Origin: Tubulanus polymorphus
Taxonomy: Eukaryota; Nemertea; Palaeonemertea; Tubulaniformes; Tubulanidae
Direction: 5' to 3'
DNA: 60,000 nt
Assembly: GCF_964204645.1 (NCBI RefSeq)
Contig: NC_134030.1
Span: forward strand, 13,236,447-13,296,446
This document shows positions 12,176-21,403 of this stretch, piece by piece. Made by a program: the position numbers and the translations under genes. A model generated the notes under the pieces. The model was not told the origin of the DNA and ran no database searches. It saw only the letters and a program-made list of their open reading frames with translations. The first letter of the stretch is position 1; each line of letters begins with the position of its first letter.

Positions 12176-12756
12176 GGCTACTTATTCGCCAGGTGGCGCT
12201 GGTGTACACTGTGCTGTAGTCCAGACATTTTACGTAACTATGTCTACTCTGCTGATAAACAAACTCGACCTCGACCTTGACAAGAAATCGCCAGGTGTGG
12301 CGCGAGCCAATCCAGACGTCTAAACACGATTGCGTATGCGACCGCGAGACTCGCGGTCGCTATACGTCAGTAAGCTGCGTCTATTAATAACATAACTTGG
12401 TTTAAGAACGTGTGTATTGCTCGGTCGTTTTTCTCGTCACCGAATCGACTTCTTCATATGTTATTCGCCTCTTTAATCATTTAATCAATAAACCATCGAT
12501 TGTTCCCGAGCTATAGGGTATTGATTAGTCAGCACTGAAAGGGTTAACAAGAGAGAAAGTTTCTAACGAAAGTTAACGAATCCCCAAGACAACACTATCT
12601 GCAAGCCCATGAAATTGTAAGATATAAAATAAACAGACGCTTTCTGCCTACCGTATAAATCACCCTTCATGCAGGGTAAATCCATTGTCGAAGATGAAAA
12701 AACAATCACTTCAATATTCTATTAAACTTAATATTTTCCTATCTATTAAATTCCAT

Positions 12757-12945
12757 AGAAAAAAGACCGGGAACCGGGAGCCGGAACCGATTCGGCTCCC
12801 GATTCAAAATCATTTTGAATCGGGAGCCGAATCGGGAACCGGTAGCCGGCTCCCGGTTCCCGGTTCCCGGTTCAAAACCATTTTGAATCGGGAGCCGAAC
12901 CGGGAACCGGGAACCGGTAGCCGGCTCCCGATTCAAAATGTGAAG
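12757..12945. repeat. GC-rich inverted/tandem repeat, array 2
   Basis: The same motif family as 11930-12175 (GGGAACCGGGAGCCGG, CGGCTCCCGATTCAAAAT), here in alternating orientations that form large palindromes around ATTCAAAATCATTTTGAAT and TTCAAAACCATTTTGAA. Apparent ORFs on both strands are repeat translations. Confidence 0.9.
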
Positions 12946-13674
12946 CTGGTTACTTATTCGATTCGACTCTATTGCGGACAGGTAAATGTTATGATTGCGT
13001 AACTATGGTGTCTGCTCTCAAGTGCTAACCGCAACCTTGACCACCAGTCGAGACGAGGCCAATCGAGACGTCTAAACACATCGCGCAACCAGGTGTGCTG
13101 ACCGCGAGCGTTGCCCGGAGCGTTGACCTGCATTTTGACTCGGCAACTCATAATATCTTCTTTCATTCATTGAAGGTTTTGTGAAATAAGCGAAATCCTC
13201 GGAAATTTCTTTCCTTTTAAAAACTGCCAGCTGCTGCTACTACGTCATCATTCCGATATGTATGAAGCTACGAGATAGATTGTACGCGTGACTTGTGATA
13301 TGTAGTTTTTCTTACAGCCAAATGGGTTAATGCCCTGGGCCCGGTTTAGGTGATAATTCGAATTGAAAGTGCTTTATTCTAGTTAGTGAATTCGATGATT
13401 AAATCTATTTCACAAACGCTAATTAGGGAAGAATTTACTAATTAGAAGTATCTACAAATAGAAGTCTAATACCTGGACACAACAAATCACCAGGTGATAG
13501 CACGAGCCAATTCAGACGTCTAAACACGATTGCGTAAACATGTCTGCTGATAAGAGCTATAGTTAACGTCTACCTCATCCACCGTAACAAAGTGGAAGCC
13601 AATGGAGACGTCTTAACAAACACCACGTGCGTGCCGATGTCTGCAACTCTAGTAAATATTTGATCAGAACAGAA
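12946..13674. repeat. Dispersed short repeats with AGACGTCTAAACAC
   Basis: A short dispersed repeat recurs near 12290-12330, 13045-13085, 13500-13540 and 13590-13620, with the shared core GCCAAT(C/T)(C/G)AGACGTCT(A/T)AACA. Upstream parts such as AACTATG(T/G)(C/T) and CCTTGACCACCAG also recur near 12235, 13005 and 14240. It looks like fragments of one small interspersed repeat. No gene is visible. Confidence 0.55.
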
Positions 13675-14673
13675 TTAGAAAAGAATGGATTTATTTTCAC
13701 CATTTCACCCAACATTTGAATGCTTGAAGAAGGATAAAATTATTTAAAATTACATGTTCAACTGAATGAATTTTTTTTTTTAATACCTGTTTATTTGTTT
13801 AATTTGTTTGCAACGGAAAATTTTCAGTCTTTTGGCAATAATGAAAATGTCTGCTGATTGTGGTTTAACACGAAACATTTGGACACATCAATTTATGACT
13901 AACCAATTAATGACAAACATTTAAAGGATTAAAACATAATTTCCGTGACCAGTTTAAGAAAATATGTCTGTCAATGATTCTTATGCCCCGCTCGAAATAT
14001 TTTATTTGGTGAATCCCATTGTGTGTTCCTTGAGGTACCCCATAAAAAGTACGTATTGCAATATCGCTTTGAAATCCTTAATGCTTTGATATTTTGGAAA
14101 AACCTTTCAAACCTTCACGGCCGTTAGGCTAAATCTAAATTTCAGTTTATAGCGTAATATTTTCGTCAGTGTGCAATGGCAATCGTTTGAATGGCGAATA
14201 AATTCGTATTCAATTCAACTCTAACGCGTTTGCATAACTATGTCAGATGCTGGCGAGCGGTTACCTCGACCTTGGCCACCAGATAAGGCGAGCTGTCAAT
14301 CAACACCACGTCTTGCCGAGGTCAGTGGTTTCAAAGTTGCTATGCGCAAGTATACGGTATTCCCCAGTCCATACGTCTTTTCGTATGTCTGGTGATCGAG
14401 CGGCAGATAACACTGCTCAATCAGATGGTCTAGACTGTGGCTTCTCTAATATCTGGACACATCCAATCTTAAAAAACCACAATCAGCAAACATTTTCATT
14501 ATTGCCAAAGTTGCCAAGGACTGAAAATTTTCCGTTGCAAACAAATTAAACAAATTAACAGATATTCATTGAAAAAATTCATTCAGTTGAACATGTAATT
14601 GTAAATAATGTTATCCTCCCTCAAGCATTGAAATGTTGGGTGAAATGGTGAAATTAAATCCATTCTTTTCTAA
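13675..14673. mobile_element. Inverted-repeat element about 1 kb long
   Basis: The arms 13675-about 13870 and about 14470-14673 are diverged reverse complements, about 200 bp each. They share TTAGAAAAGAATGGA and CATTTCACCCAACATTT at the outer ends and CAATAATGAAAATGT towards the middle. The interior has no transposase. This fits a non-autonomous DNA transposon or foldback repeat. I could not define a target duplication. Confidence 0.65.
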
Positions 14674-15794
14674 CACATCAATGTATTCAGTTATCGCGAC
14701 TCACAGGATGATTTGACCGATCGGATGGATTTTATTTGTCAGTTTGCTAATCGACCTAAGTGACACCGCTTGCCCGGTCGTAAGAAACCAGGTGTCCTTT
14801 TATTTAAGCATATCAATCGGATTGCCCCGTGCTTTATTTAAATATTGTGAATCTAGTTTTCAAAATGATAGGGGCCTATTAGTTTTCTCTGCATGTCTGC
14901 CGAATATTTGTAAACGAAATTTGGCCAGCACATACCATGGAAATAGTTATCAATAGAATAATAGAAATGATGTTTTTTTCTCTGAAGAACCATGTTGGTG
15001 CCGGGACATTTCCTCACAGAGGGAGATATCTTCAGCGAAATGGCTGATGATGTGTTTATATTTCAGTTTGTTATGATTTTATATGTTATACTTAATCCAA
15101 TGCCTAATTCTAATAATTATTCATATTTTGGCCAGGGTTATTAAGTACCAAATCTGAATTGTCACATCTACATGAACACCCATCAAATAACTGTGATGTG
15201 TCCCCCCCCAAAAAAAAAACTCCAACCAAGATTACGCTGGTTGAGTGCATAGAAACCACAGGGTTCCAGGTGTGTAATGATGAGAAGCTGTAAATGTAGC
15301 GTGACCAGAGCGCTTCTGTTAAACATCAATCTACAAGCGCGTAGATGAACTGAGAATACTGCCTCCCGAGCGCAAACAAATTAATTGATTGTTCCCAGTC
15401 ATAAAATGCTTTTAGTGCACGAGCAATGCAACCCCCAGTGATAGGAGAATGAATGCAACGTAAGTCACTCAAGCCGCCTGTATCCGCCATGGCACTTTTT
15501 TCGTATGCTGCGTAAAATGGTTATAGTGGGATTCGAACCCAATAGCTTGTGATAAACTAGACACCTAAGTAATCGAAATACCGAACAGAAATCAACATCC
15601 TCCTATTTCAATTTCCGGAATATTTCAGAGCAAAAGGTTGAAAGCCTGTTTTGGTCGATGGCGAGTGACGTCACTAGTACAAATTCCGAGCGGTTCGAAT
15701 CCCACAATACGCCAAAATCACTACGGCCGCTCTGAGCGCACATCGCATTTCAACGTTGCCGTTTAATAATTGTAAAATAACTAATAATAGTTTA
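14674..15794. other. No gene; tRNA-like B-box fragments
   Basis: No coding region is supported. The minus strand at about 15523-15595 contains GGGTTCGAATCCC, a pol III B-box-like motif, with an upstream tRNA-like stretch. The plus strand at 15692-15702 has another GGTTCGAATCC. These look like tRNA-derived SINE heads rather than functional tRNAs, because no good acceptor stem can be drawn. Confidence 0.4.
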
Positions 15795-16110
15795 AGGTAA
15801 GAATCTTACTTTCTTACTCGTACGTCTAGTACATAGATATATAATTTAGTTTTCATAAAAATTAAAAACATAAAATTATTAATCTAAGTATAGAAATAGT
15901 TATAATATAATCTATTTTTATTTTTATTAAGAGAAAACATATAATTTATTCATTTTTATAATTTGAATTTAGAATAATTATTATAAAACTAATTTATATA
16001 TCTATATACTAGACGTACGTAAGAATTCTTACCAAGATTCTTACTTTCTTACTTTCTTGGCAAGAATCTTACTTTCTTACTCGTACGTCTAGTACATAGA
16101 TATATAATTT
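15795..16110. repeat. CGTACG palindrome region of Polinton fragment A
   Basis: The counterpart of 23180-23515. Blocks of AAGAATCTTACTTTCTTAC are bracketed by TACTAGACGTACG and CGTACGTCTAGTA. One full dyad spans about 16008-16095 and a partial one begins the fragment at 15795-15835. It lies directly downstream of the ATPase gene. Confidence 0.75.
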
Positions 16111-16139
16111 AGTTTCTATAATATTCCAAATTATAAATT

Positions 16140-16751
16140 TTATTTTATAAATTTATATTCATAGGGAAATTGTAGTCTCAGTAATAATTTTGAACCTTTA
16201 TTATTCTTTAATTTATTCATATATTCATCATGTAATTCAGTAGGTATAATTTGATTTTCTTCCAATGATTGTTGCATAGATTTTCTATCTATGTTATAAA
16301 ATAAAATTAGAAATCTAATGTTTTCTCTAAAGTCTTTAACAATTGAATTATATTTTTGATTTAAAACCCAAGTTGTTATCCCGAAATGTCTTCCAGAGAA
16401 AGCTAAATAACATAACTCACTTTCTCTAACTTTTGAATCATGTAAATTTGTGCAATCATCTATAATGAATAATGTATTTGATCCTTTATAAGTATCAATT
16501 GCTATTTTTATACAATTATCTAAATTTTCTTTTACTGTTTTAGGATCTAATATAATAAACTTTTTCATCTTAACTATATCTCTATTATATGTTTTATTCG
16601 TTTCATAAGTAGGACAGAATAATATTATATTATCAAAATGATTCTTATAAATAGTTTCTAACAAGTCTAATATGAAATGTGTTTTACCACAATTAGTTAC
16701 TCCAGTAACTAACATATTATGCGGTTCAAATATAAATAAATCTTTATTCAT
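16140..16751 (-). CDS. ATP: A32/FtsK-like genome packaging ATPase (intact)
   Basis: A 203-residue ATPase of the FtsK-HerA/poxvirus A32-like group that Polintons use to pump DNA into capsids. The Walker A motif GVTNCGKTH lies at residues 17-25 and the Walker B motif TLFIIDD at about 92-98. The C-terminal part (LLLRLQFPYEYKF) matches the second copy. The length equals that of the copy at 22532-23143, and this one is open throughout. It overlaps the end of the integrase frame by 8 bases, as in the other copy. It is stranded in a fragment without capsid genes. Confidence 0.85.
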   Translation of the reverse strand: MNKDLFIFEPHNMLVTGVTNCGKTHFILDLLETIYKNHFDNIILFCPTYETNKTYNRDIVKMKKFIILDPKTVKENLDNCIKIAIDTYKGSNTLFIIDDCTNLHDSKVRESELCYLAFSGRHFGITTWVLNQKYNSIVKDFRENIRFLILFYNIDRKSMQQSLEENQIIPTELHDEYMNKLKNNKGSKLLLRLQFPYEYKFIK

Positions 16752-17760
16752 TTATTCTTTTAATTTTACTAGATAAAATCCATTCATTAAATTTATCATC
16801 ATATCCTTTATATTTCACCAAAGAATACTTTTTCCTTTAAGAGTTTTTGTTTTCAATACTTTTTCTATTTTGTATTCTATTTCATCTGGATTTGGTACAA
16901 GTGATAATTCTTGTTCATAGAAATAACCTAATATTTCTTCATCTTTTAGATCTTCTAATTTATAAACAAATGGTTTAGTTAATATTATCTTTTTAATTTT
17001 AAATATTTCTTCAGTAAAATTTGGAGTATAACCTTTATAAAAGGTTTTTCTATATTTAGATATTCTTACGTGTTGTCCAATTTTGAATCTAGGTTCACCG
17101 AAATCATGTGTAACAAACATTGACGAATTATCTTCTTTTCTAGCTTGTATAGGTTTCATATTTATAGAACTATGTTTAGAATTATTATAACCTTTCACTA
17201 AATCATCTAACACATCGATATATTTATATGTTTCATTAGCAGTAAAATATTTCCACATTCTAGTTTTCAATGTTTTATTAAATCTTTCTATAATAGATGC
17301 TTTTTTATCTGAGTGTGTTGAAAAATATTTTACATCGTTATCAGATAATAGTTTTGTAAAATGTTTGTTATAAAATTCCTTACCTTCATCAAATTGTATC
17401 TTATCTGGAATAGCTTCTTTAAATATAGATTTAAAAGCATTTGTAACTTCTATTCCAGTTTTATTTTTGATTGGAATTGACCATGCGTATCGACTGAATA
17501 TGTCTATAACATTCAGTATCCAGAAATATCCTTTGTTGTATTCTTCTAAGTTCTTCATGTCAATTAAATCTGCTTGCCATTGTTGATCGATATATGAAAC
17601 CATAACTTTTCTTGTTAAATAAGTTTTATCCATTTTCTTGTGGATTTGATATGTTGGCTGATTTTGTAACCATGATTTTAATTCACTATATTTTATACCA
17701 CCATTTTCTTTATCAGATTTAATTTTATCCCATAATTCTGAAACGTTAGAATATGATACT
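16744..17760 (-). pseudogene. INT: Polinton integrase with chromodomain, degraded copy
   Basis: A retroviral-type DDE integrase. The main open part (16815-17633) contains QQWQADLIDM, IQFDEGKEFYN and SIIERFNKTLK, which supply the three catalytic acidic residues. Two short in-frame deletions (near 17125 and 17220) remove residues present in the other copy. A one-base loss in an A-run near 16828 takes the C-terminal chromodomain (KYKGYDDKF) out of frame. The N-terminal region upstream of 17633 is also out of frame. Integrase normally joins the element's ends to host DNA. This copy is unlikely to work. Confidence 0.85.
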
Positions 17761-17859
17761 TCATTTCTGGGTTATAATATAAAGTAGTACATGGTGGTTG
17801 TAGTACATCTGTTTCGTTCTTACCTGGTTTATATTCCATAGGCTTGATATTCGAAAATT

Positions 17860-18407
17860 TAGTTGTCCATCGGGAATAACGGATGGAACAACGAATATTC
17901 AGACGAACTTTGTAAGTACATACTTCAGCAAAGCCGATCAAGAACTTAGTTCATCAGTTGAGAAGTTCTGGGAAATAGAGAACTTTGGGTCCACAAAAGA
18001 AATGCTAAGTCAAGAAGATCGACAGGCGCTCAAGGCAGTGGAAGAGTCGCTGACATACCAAGAAGGGCGTTACGAAGTAGCAGTACCGTGGAAGGGTGAA
18101 GCAAGAAAAATCGAAGACAATTACCAGGTTGCACTCAAACGTCTCGAGAACACAGAAAGTCGGTTGAGAAGAAATCCAGAAATAGCAGAGGCGTATAAAA
18201 CGACGATCCAGAAATACATAGAGAAGAAATATATAGAAAAGATACCTAAAAGAGAAGACACCAGCAGAGGTCATTGGTATTTACCACATTTTCCAGTGAT
18301 TCGTCCAGATAGGTCAACGACAAAAACAAGAATAGTTTTTGATGCTTCAGCGAAGTTTGCAGGCACATCACTCAATGATACGATCTATCAAGGGCCGAAG
18401 CTACAGC
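17860..18407 (+). pseudogene. pol: BEL/Pao retrotransposon pol fragment (left of Polinton)
   Basis: An open frame runs from the fragment A junction through ATG 18002 to the Polinton insertion. It has the signature of the region just before reverse transcriptase in BEL/Pao polyproteins: RYEVAVPWK, NYQVALKRL, YLPHFPVIRP, RIVFDASAK and LNDTIYQGPKLQ. Codons stop exactly at the Polinton terminus and resume at 35958 on the other side. No LTRs, protease or integrase of this retroelement are visible. Its 5' side is replaced by Polinton fragment A at about 17860. Confidence 0.88.
18402..18407. other. Target-site duplication of the main Polinton (TACAGC)
   Basis: TACAGC directly precedes the left terminus (18408) and directly follows the right terminus (35958-35963). 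Six base pairs is the usual Polinton duplication length. The sequence fits the retroelement reading frame on both sides. Confidence 0.92.
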
Positions 18408-18812
18408 AGTAATAGGGGTAATGGGCTTTCAGGCCAAAGGTCGAAGGGTCGAGCTCATTAAAAAACAAAACATTAAAAGTAATTTAAAACTATAATATAT
18501 TTTCATAACCGTGTGCATTTTATATTATAACTAAATATTTATTCTAAGATATCAATAATTTAAATTTAAAAAGCATATTGTATTCATTGGTCGCTCCACT
18601 TCGCTACCGCTCCGCTCCGCGACCAATTGATTTATTTACAATACACAAATTCATATAATCAAATATATTTTAATAATAATAATTATTCTATTATTCAACT
18701 GAAATACACACGGTTATGAAAATATATTATAGTTTTAAATTACTTTTAATATTTGTTTTTAATGAACTCGACCATTCAACCTTTAACCTGAAAGCCCATT
18801 ACCCCTATTACT
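18408..18812. repeat. Left terminal palindrome of the Polinton
   Basis: A 405-bp near-perfect foldback. It opens AGTAATAGGGGTAATGGGC and closes with the reverse complement at 18794-18812. Its centre (about 18590-18640) is a GC-rich stretch bounded by ATTGGTCGC and GCGACCAAT. The right terminus has a shorter foldback with a different centre. The wider terminal inverted repeat continues inward to about 19290 and matches about 35250-35957. Confidence 0.9.
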
Positions 18813-19017
18813 CTTAAAATAATCATATACATGAATAACATTTAAATTGATAGATTATTCAATATAAAAGTATATATTTACAACATTATTTCAATATTCA
18901 TATTTGTGTGAGTTAGATTTTTAAACATTAAAAGTGTTAGTAAAGTGTGATTGAAATAATTCATATATAAATCATTGAACTTCTAAAATCAATTTTAATA
19001 AAAAATGTAGTATTAAA

Positions 19018-19311
19018 ATGGAAGCAAATAAGTACTACTGCCCAACATGTAATATCAATATAGATAAATCCCAAAAAGCAAGACACAATAAAACTAAAAC
19101 ACATTTAGAGAATAAATTGAAACTAGAATATGAAGATGATATATTAGAAACTAAATTAGATGAATTAAAGAATGAAAAAGAAACATACAAATGTGATACA
19201 TGTAATCAACCATTCAGTGATAAAAGATATTATAAAGAACATTTAAAATCTAAAAGTCATATTAGAAATAAGAATAATGATATTTTAAGGAATGAAAAAA
19301 GAAGACGTTAG
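19018..19311 (+). CDS. Two-zinc-finger protein encoded in the left inverted repeat
   Basis: The first about 89 residues are nearly identical to the N-terminus of DNA polymerase B at the other end, because the terminal inverted repeat extends into coding sequence. Two C2H2 fingers of the U1/matrin type are visible: YYCPTCNINI with paired His, and YKCDTCNQPF followed by HLKSKSH. The frame ends soon after the repeat boundary (EKRRR), so this is probably a truncated version of a longer left-end gene like the one at 41717-42509. It may bind nucleic acid. Its start is preceded by the class 1 AT leader. Confidence 0.6.
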   Translation: MEANKYYCPTCNINIDKSQKARHNKTKTHLENKLKLEYEDDILETKLDELKNEKETYKCDTCNQPFSDKRYYKEHLKSKSHIRNKNNDILRNEKRRR

Positions 19312-19372
19312 TCGAAGAAATGGAAGAGGATTCTAAAATGTTAATCAATTTTAATAAAAATATATATTATAA

Positions 19373-20175
19373 ATGGAGGAACAATCACAAGCTATAAATA
19401 TAAACAATAATGGTGTAATAAATATATGCTATAAGAAATGTAATAAGTGTGAATTGAATAAATCATTAACAGAATTTAATAAACATAAAAAAACTAAAGA
19501 TGGTAAAAGTTGTTATTGCAAAACTTGTAATAAACTATATAATAAACAATATCAAGGAAATAATCCAGAAAAATGTAAAGAAAAAGATAAACAATGGAGA
19601 GAAAATAATCCAGAAAAGTGGAAAGTTTATAATAAACAATGGAGAGAAAATCACCAGAATATATGAGAGAATGGAGAGAAAATCACCCAGAATATATGAG
19701 AGAATGGAGGGAAAATAATAGAGAGAATATTAACAATTATCAAAATGAAAAATATCAAACAGATCTAAATTTTAAAATGAAAAAATGTTTGATAAATAGA
19801 TTAACACAATTATTCAGTAAAGACAGTCACTCATACACACTATCTAATTTACTAGATTGTTCGGATGAATTCTTCAAATCATGGATAATATTTCAATTCG
19901 ATGATAAAATGAATATAAATAATTATGGTAATTATTTTCATATTGATCATGTGTTGCCTATTTCTAAATTTGATATGAATGATGAATATGATAAAAAGTT
20001 AATTTGGAATTGGAAGAATTTAAGACCTCTTGAAAAGAAAGAAAATGAAATAAAATTTAATAAACTAGATTTACAGTTATATTTCAATCAATTGGATAAA
20101 GCAAAGAAATTCATTGAATTATGGAATAATGATCAAAATAATGAACAATACGTTGAGTCTTTAATGAGTGGTTGA
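19373..20175 (+). pseudogene. HNH endonuclease with N-terminal zinc-binding region, frameshifted
   Basis: The start ATG 19373 follows a class 1 leader. The N-terminal part has CNKCELNKSLTEF and CYCKTCNK (paired CxxC sites), then repeats of the type EYMREWRENHP. The C-terminal part (frame starting 19639) has the HNH core FHIDHVLPISKF followed by WNWKNLRPL and ENEIKFNK. The two parts lie in different frames because of a one-base loss in a short C-run near 19655. Similar nucleases occur in phages and giant viruses. This is not a standard Polinton gene, so its role, whether genome processing or a hitch-hiking nuclease, is unknown. A related copy is at 41201-41698. Confidence 0.8.
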
Positions 20176-20421
20176 AGAATAATAGAATTTAAATGAAATA
20201 TAATAAAAAAACAATAACTTCAACTAGCTAGTATTTCTATTTTAATTTTTAATATTTTCTTTTCAAAAAAGAATACTTTATATCACAAATAAAAAATACT
20301 AAAAAAACAATAACTAATACTAGAATTCTTTAACTTTAACTATCTAGTATTAATCTAAAGAGATACTGGTATCATTTTATAATACTTATAATATTTTTCT
20401 TATTAAATTTCTCTAATATAA

Positions 20422-20802
20422 ATGTCAAAGAAATCGAGTAAGAAAAGTATTGATATTGAAAAGACATTAGATGATCTGGGTATAAGTGATTATAAAGATA
20501 TAGTTGTAACTAATTGTGCTCAAGTTAATTGTAATATAGATTATGAATACTATTTATATTGTAAGCATCATCTAGAACTATTGATTGCCGGTGGAAAAAC
20601 TAAGGAGTTTTTAAATAGAATTATTACTTTTCAAGAATTAGATGCTATGAAACTAGATAAAGTAATAAAATATTTTAAGATTTATGAAGAAGCAAGATTA
20701 GCTAGAATGAATGATTCTATTTCAGATGGTATTGTCAAATGTTATTCTAAGTTATGTAACCAGTTAATACCAATTGATGATGAAAATAAATTATTTTTTT
20801 AA
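20422..20802 (+). CDS. Hypothetical Polinton left-arm protein, 126 aa
   Basis: An intact frame with a Lys/Ser-rich N-terminus (SKKSSKKS), a Cys pair with spacing NCAQVNCN and a Cys/His YCKHH stretch, then mostly helical sequence. I do not recognise a family. It lies between the HNH gene and the small membrane protein genes, on the same strand as integrase. The leader before it (TCTAATATAA) resembles the class 1 type. No membrane segment is predicted. No other copy exists in this window. Confidence 0.6.
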   Translation: MSKKSSKKSIDIEKTLDDLGISDYKDIVVTNCAQVNCNIDYEYYLYCKHHLELLIAGGKTKEFLNRIITFQELDAMKLDKVIKYFKIYEEARLARMNDSISDGIVKCYSKLCNQLIPIDDENKLFF

Positions 20803-20835
20803 ATTACTAGTGATTTGAAAAATGACTACTTAGTT

Positions 20836-21042
20836 ATGACTGAATTACAAAAATAGGTTGGTTATGCTTCATTTCAATTAGGATCGGTTATGACATTAAT
20901 TTCTACTGGCGTCATTACATTTTCGAACATCAAGCCTATGGAATATAAATCAGGTAAGAACGAAACAGATGACGCTGTACTACAACCAAACTTCGAAACA
21001 GAAAATGAATCAGAACAAAAAATAACTAAAATAAATGAGTGA
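20836..21042 (+). pseudogene. Small single-span membrane protein, in-frame stop
   Basis: A 68-codon frame from ATG 20836 with TAG at codon 7 (20854-20856). After the stop it reads a hydrophobic segment (FQLGSVMTLISTGVITF) followed by a charged tail rich in Glu and Asn. It overlaps the next start (21035) by 8 bases, an arrangement also used by integrase and ATPase, which supports it as a real gene. Part of the tail region is also found in fragment A near 17800-17857. Function unknown. Confidence 0.55.
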
Positions 21043-21403
21043 TGGAGTTAGGAAAAAGGCTAGATCTGAAAAACAAATTAAATGGGCAAGAAAATTAGGT
21101 AAAAGATCTTCAGAATTAAAAAAAGCTAAGAAAAAGAAATTAACTGATATAAATGAATCACAGACTTTATCTGATATTGATTCAAATAATAATCCATCTG
21201 ATTCTTCTCATGCTGGAAGTAATTATAAATTATATATTACAATTGGATTAGTAACAGTTATTATATTATCTAGTGTAATATATAAATCAAAATTCAAATC
21301 TGATGATGAATATGATTCCAATGACAATAAACCTATTATACCAGAAAATAAGTCAAATCATAAAGTCATTGAAAATAAATCTAAATTATTATTAATGGAT
21401 TAA
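21035..21403 (+). CDS. Basic single-span membrane protein, 122 aa
   Basis: A Lys/Arg-rich N-terminus (KKAKKKK) and a Ser/Asp/Asn-rich linker precede one clear membrane segment (LYITIGLVTVIILSSVIY, about residues 66-83) and an acidic tail. The frame ends in TAA at 21401-21403, and the integrase frame continues in the same phase immediately after it. Either the two genes abut, or the stop broke a fusion. No family recognised. It could be a virion or membrane-tethered protein, but this is only inferred from its topology. Confidence 0.55.
   Translation: MSDGVRKKARSEKQIKWARKLGKRSSELKKAKKKKLTDINESQTLSDIDSNNNPSDSSHAGSNYKLYITIGLVTVIILSSVIYKSKFKSDDEYDSNDNKPIIPENKSNHKVIENKSKLLLMD

Larger units (their letters stand above)
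15795..17859 (-). mobile_element. Polinton fragment A (inverted left-arm segment)
   Basis: This is a reverse-complement copy of the integrase-ATPase-hairpin part of the main Polinton (about 20930-23460). It starts inside a CGTACG palindrome at 15795 and ends at about 17859, where the next bases belong to a BEL/Pao retroelement. It lacks the small ORFs that precede integrase in the main element. It forms a roughly 2-kb inverted repeat with the main copy. Confidence 0.85.

Noticed and set aside
12020-12323. Two overlapping plus-strand ORFs and minus-strand ORFs nearby
   Set aside because: They are translations of the 73-bp GC-rich tandem repeat and show only repeat-derived peptides.
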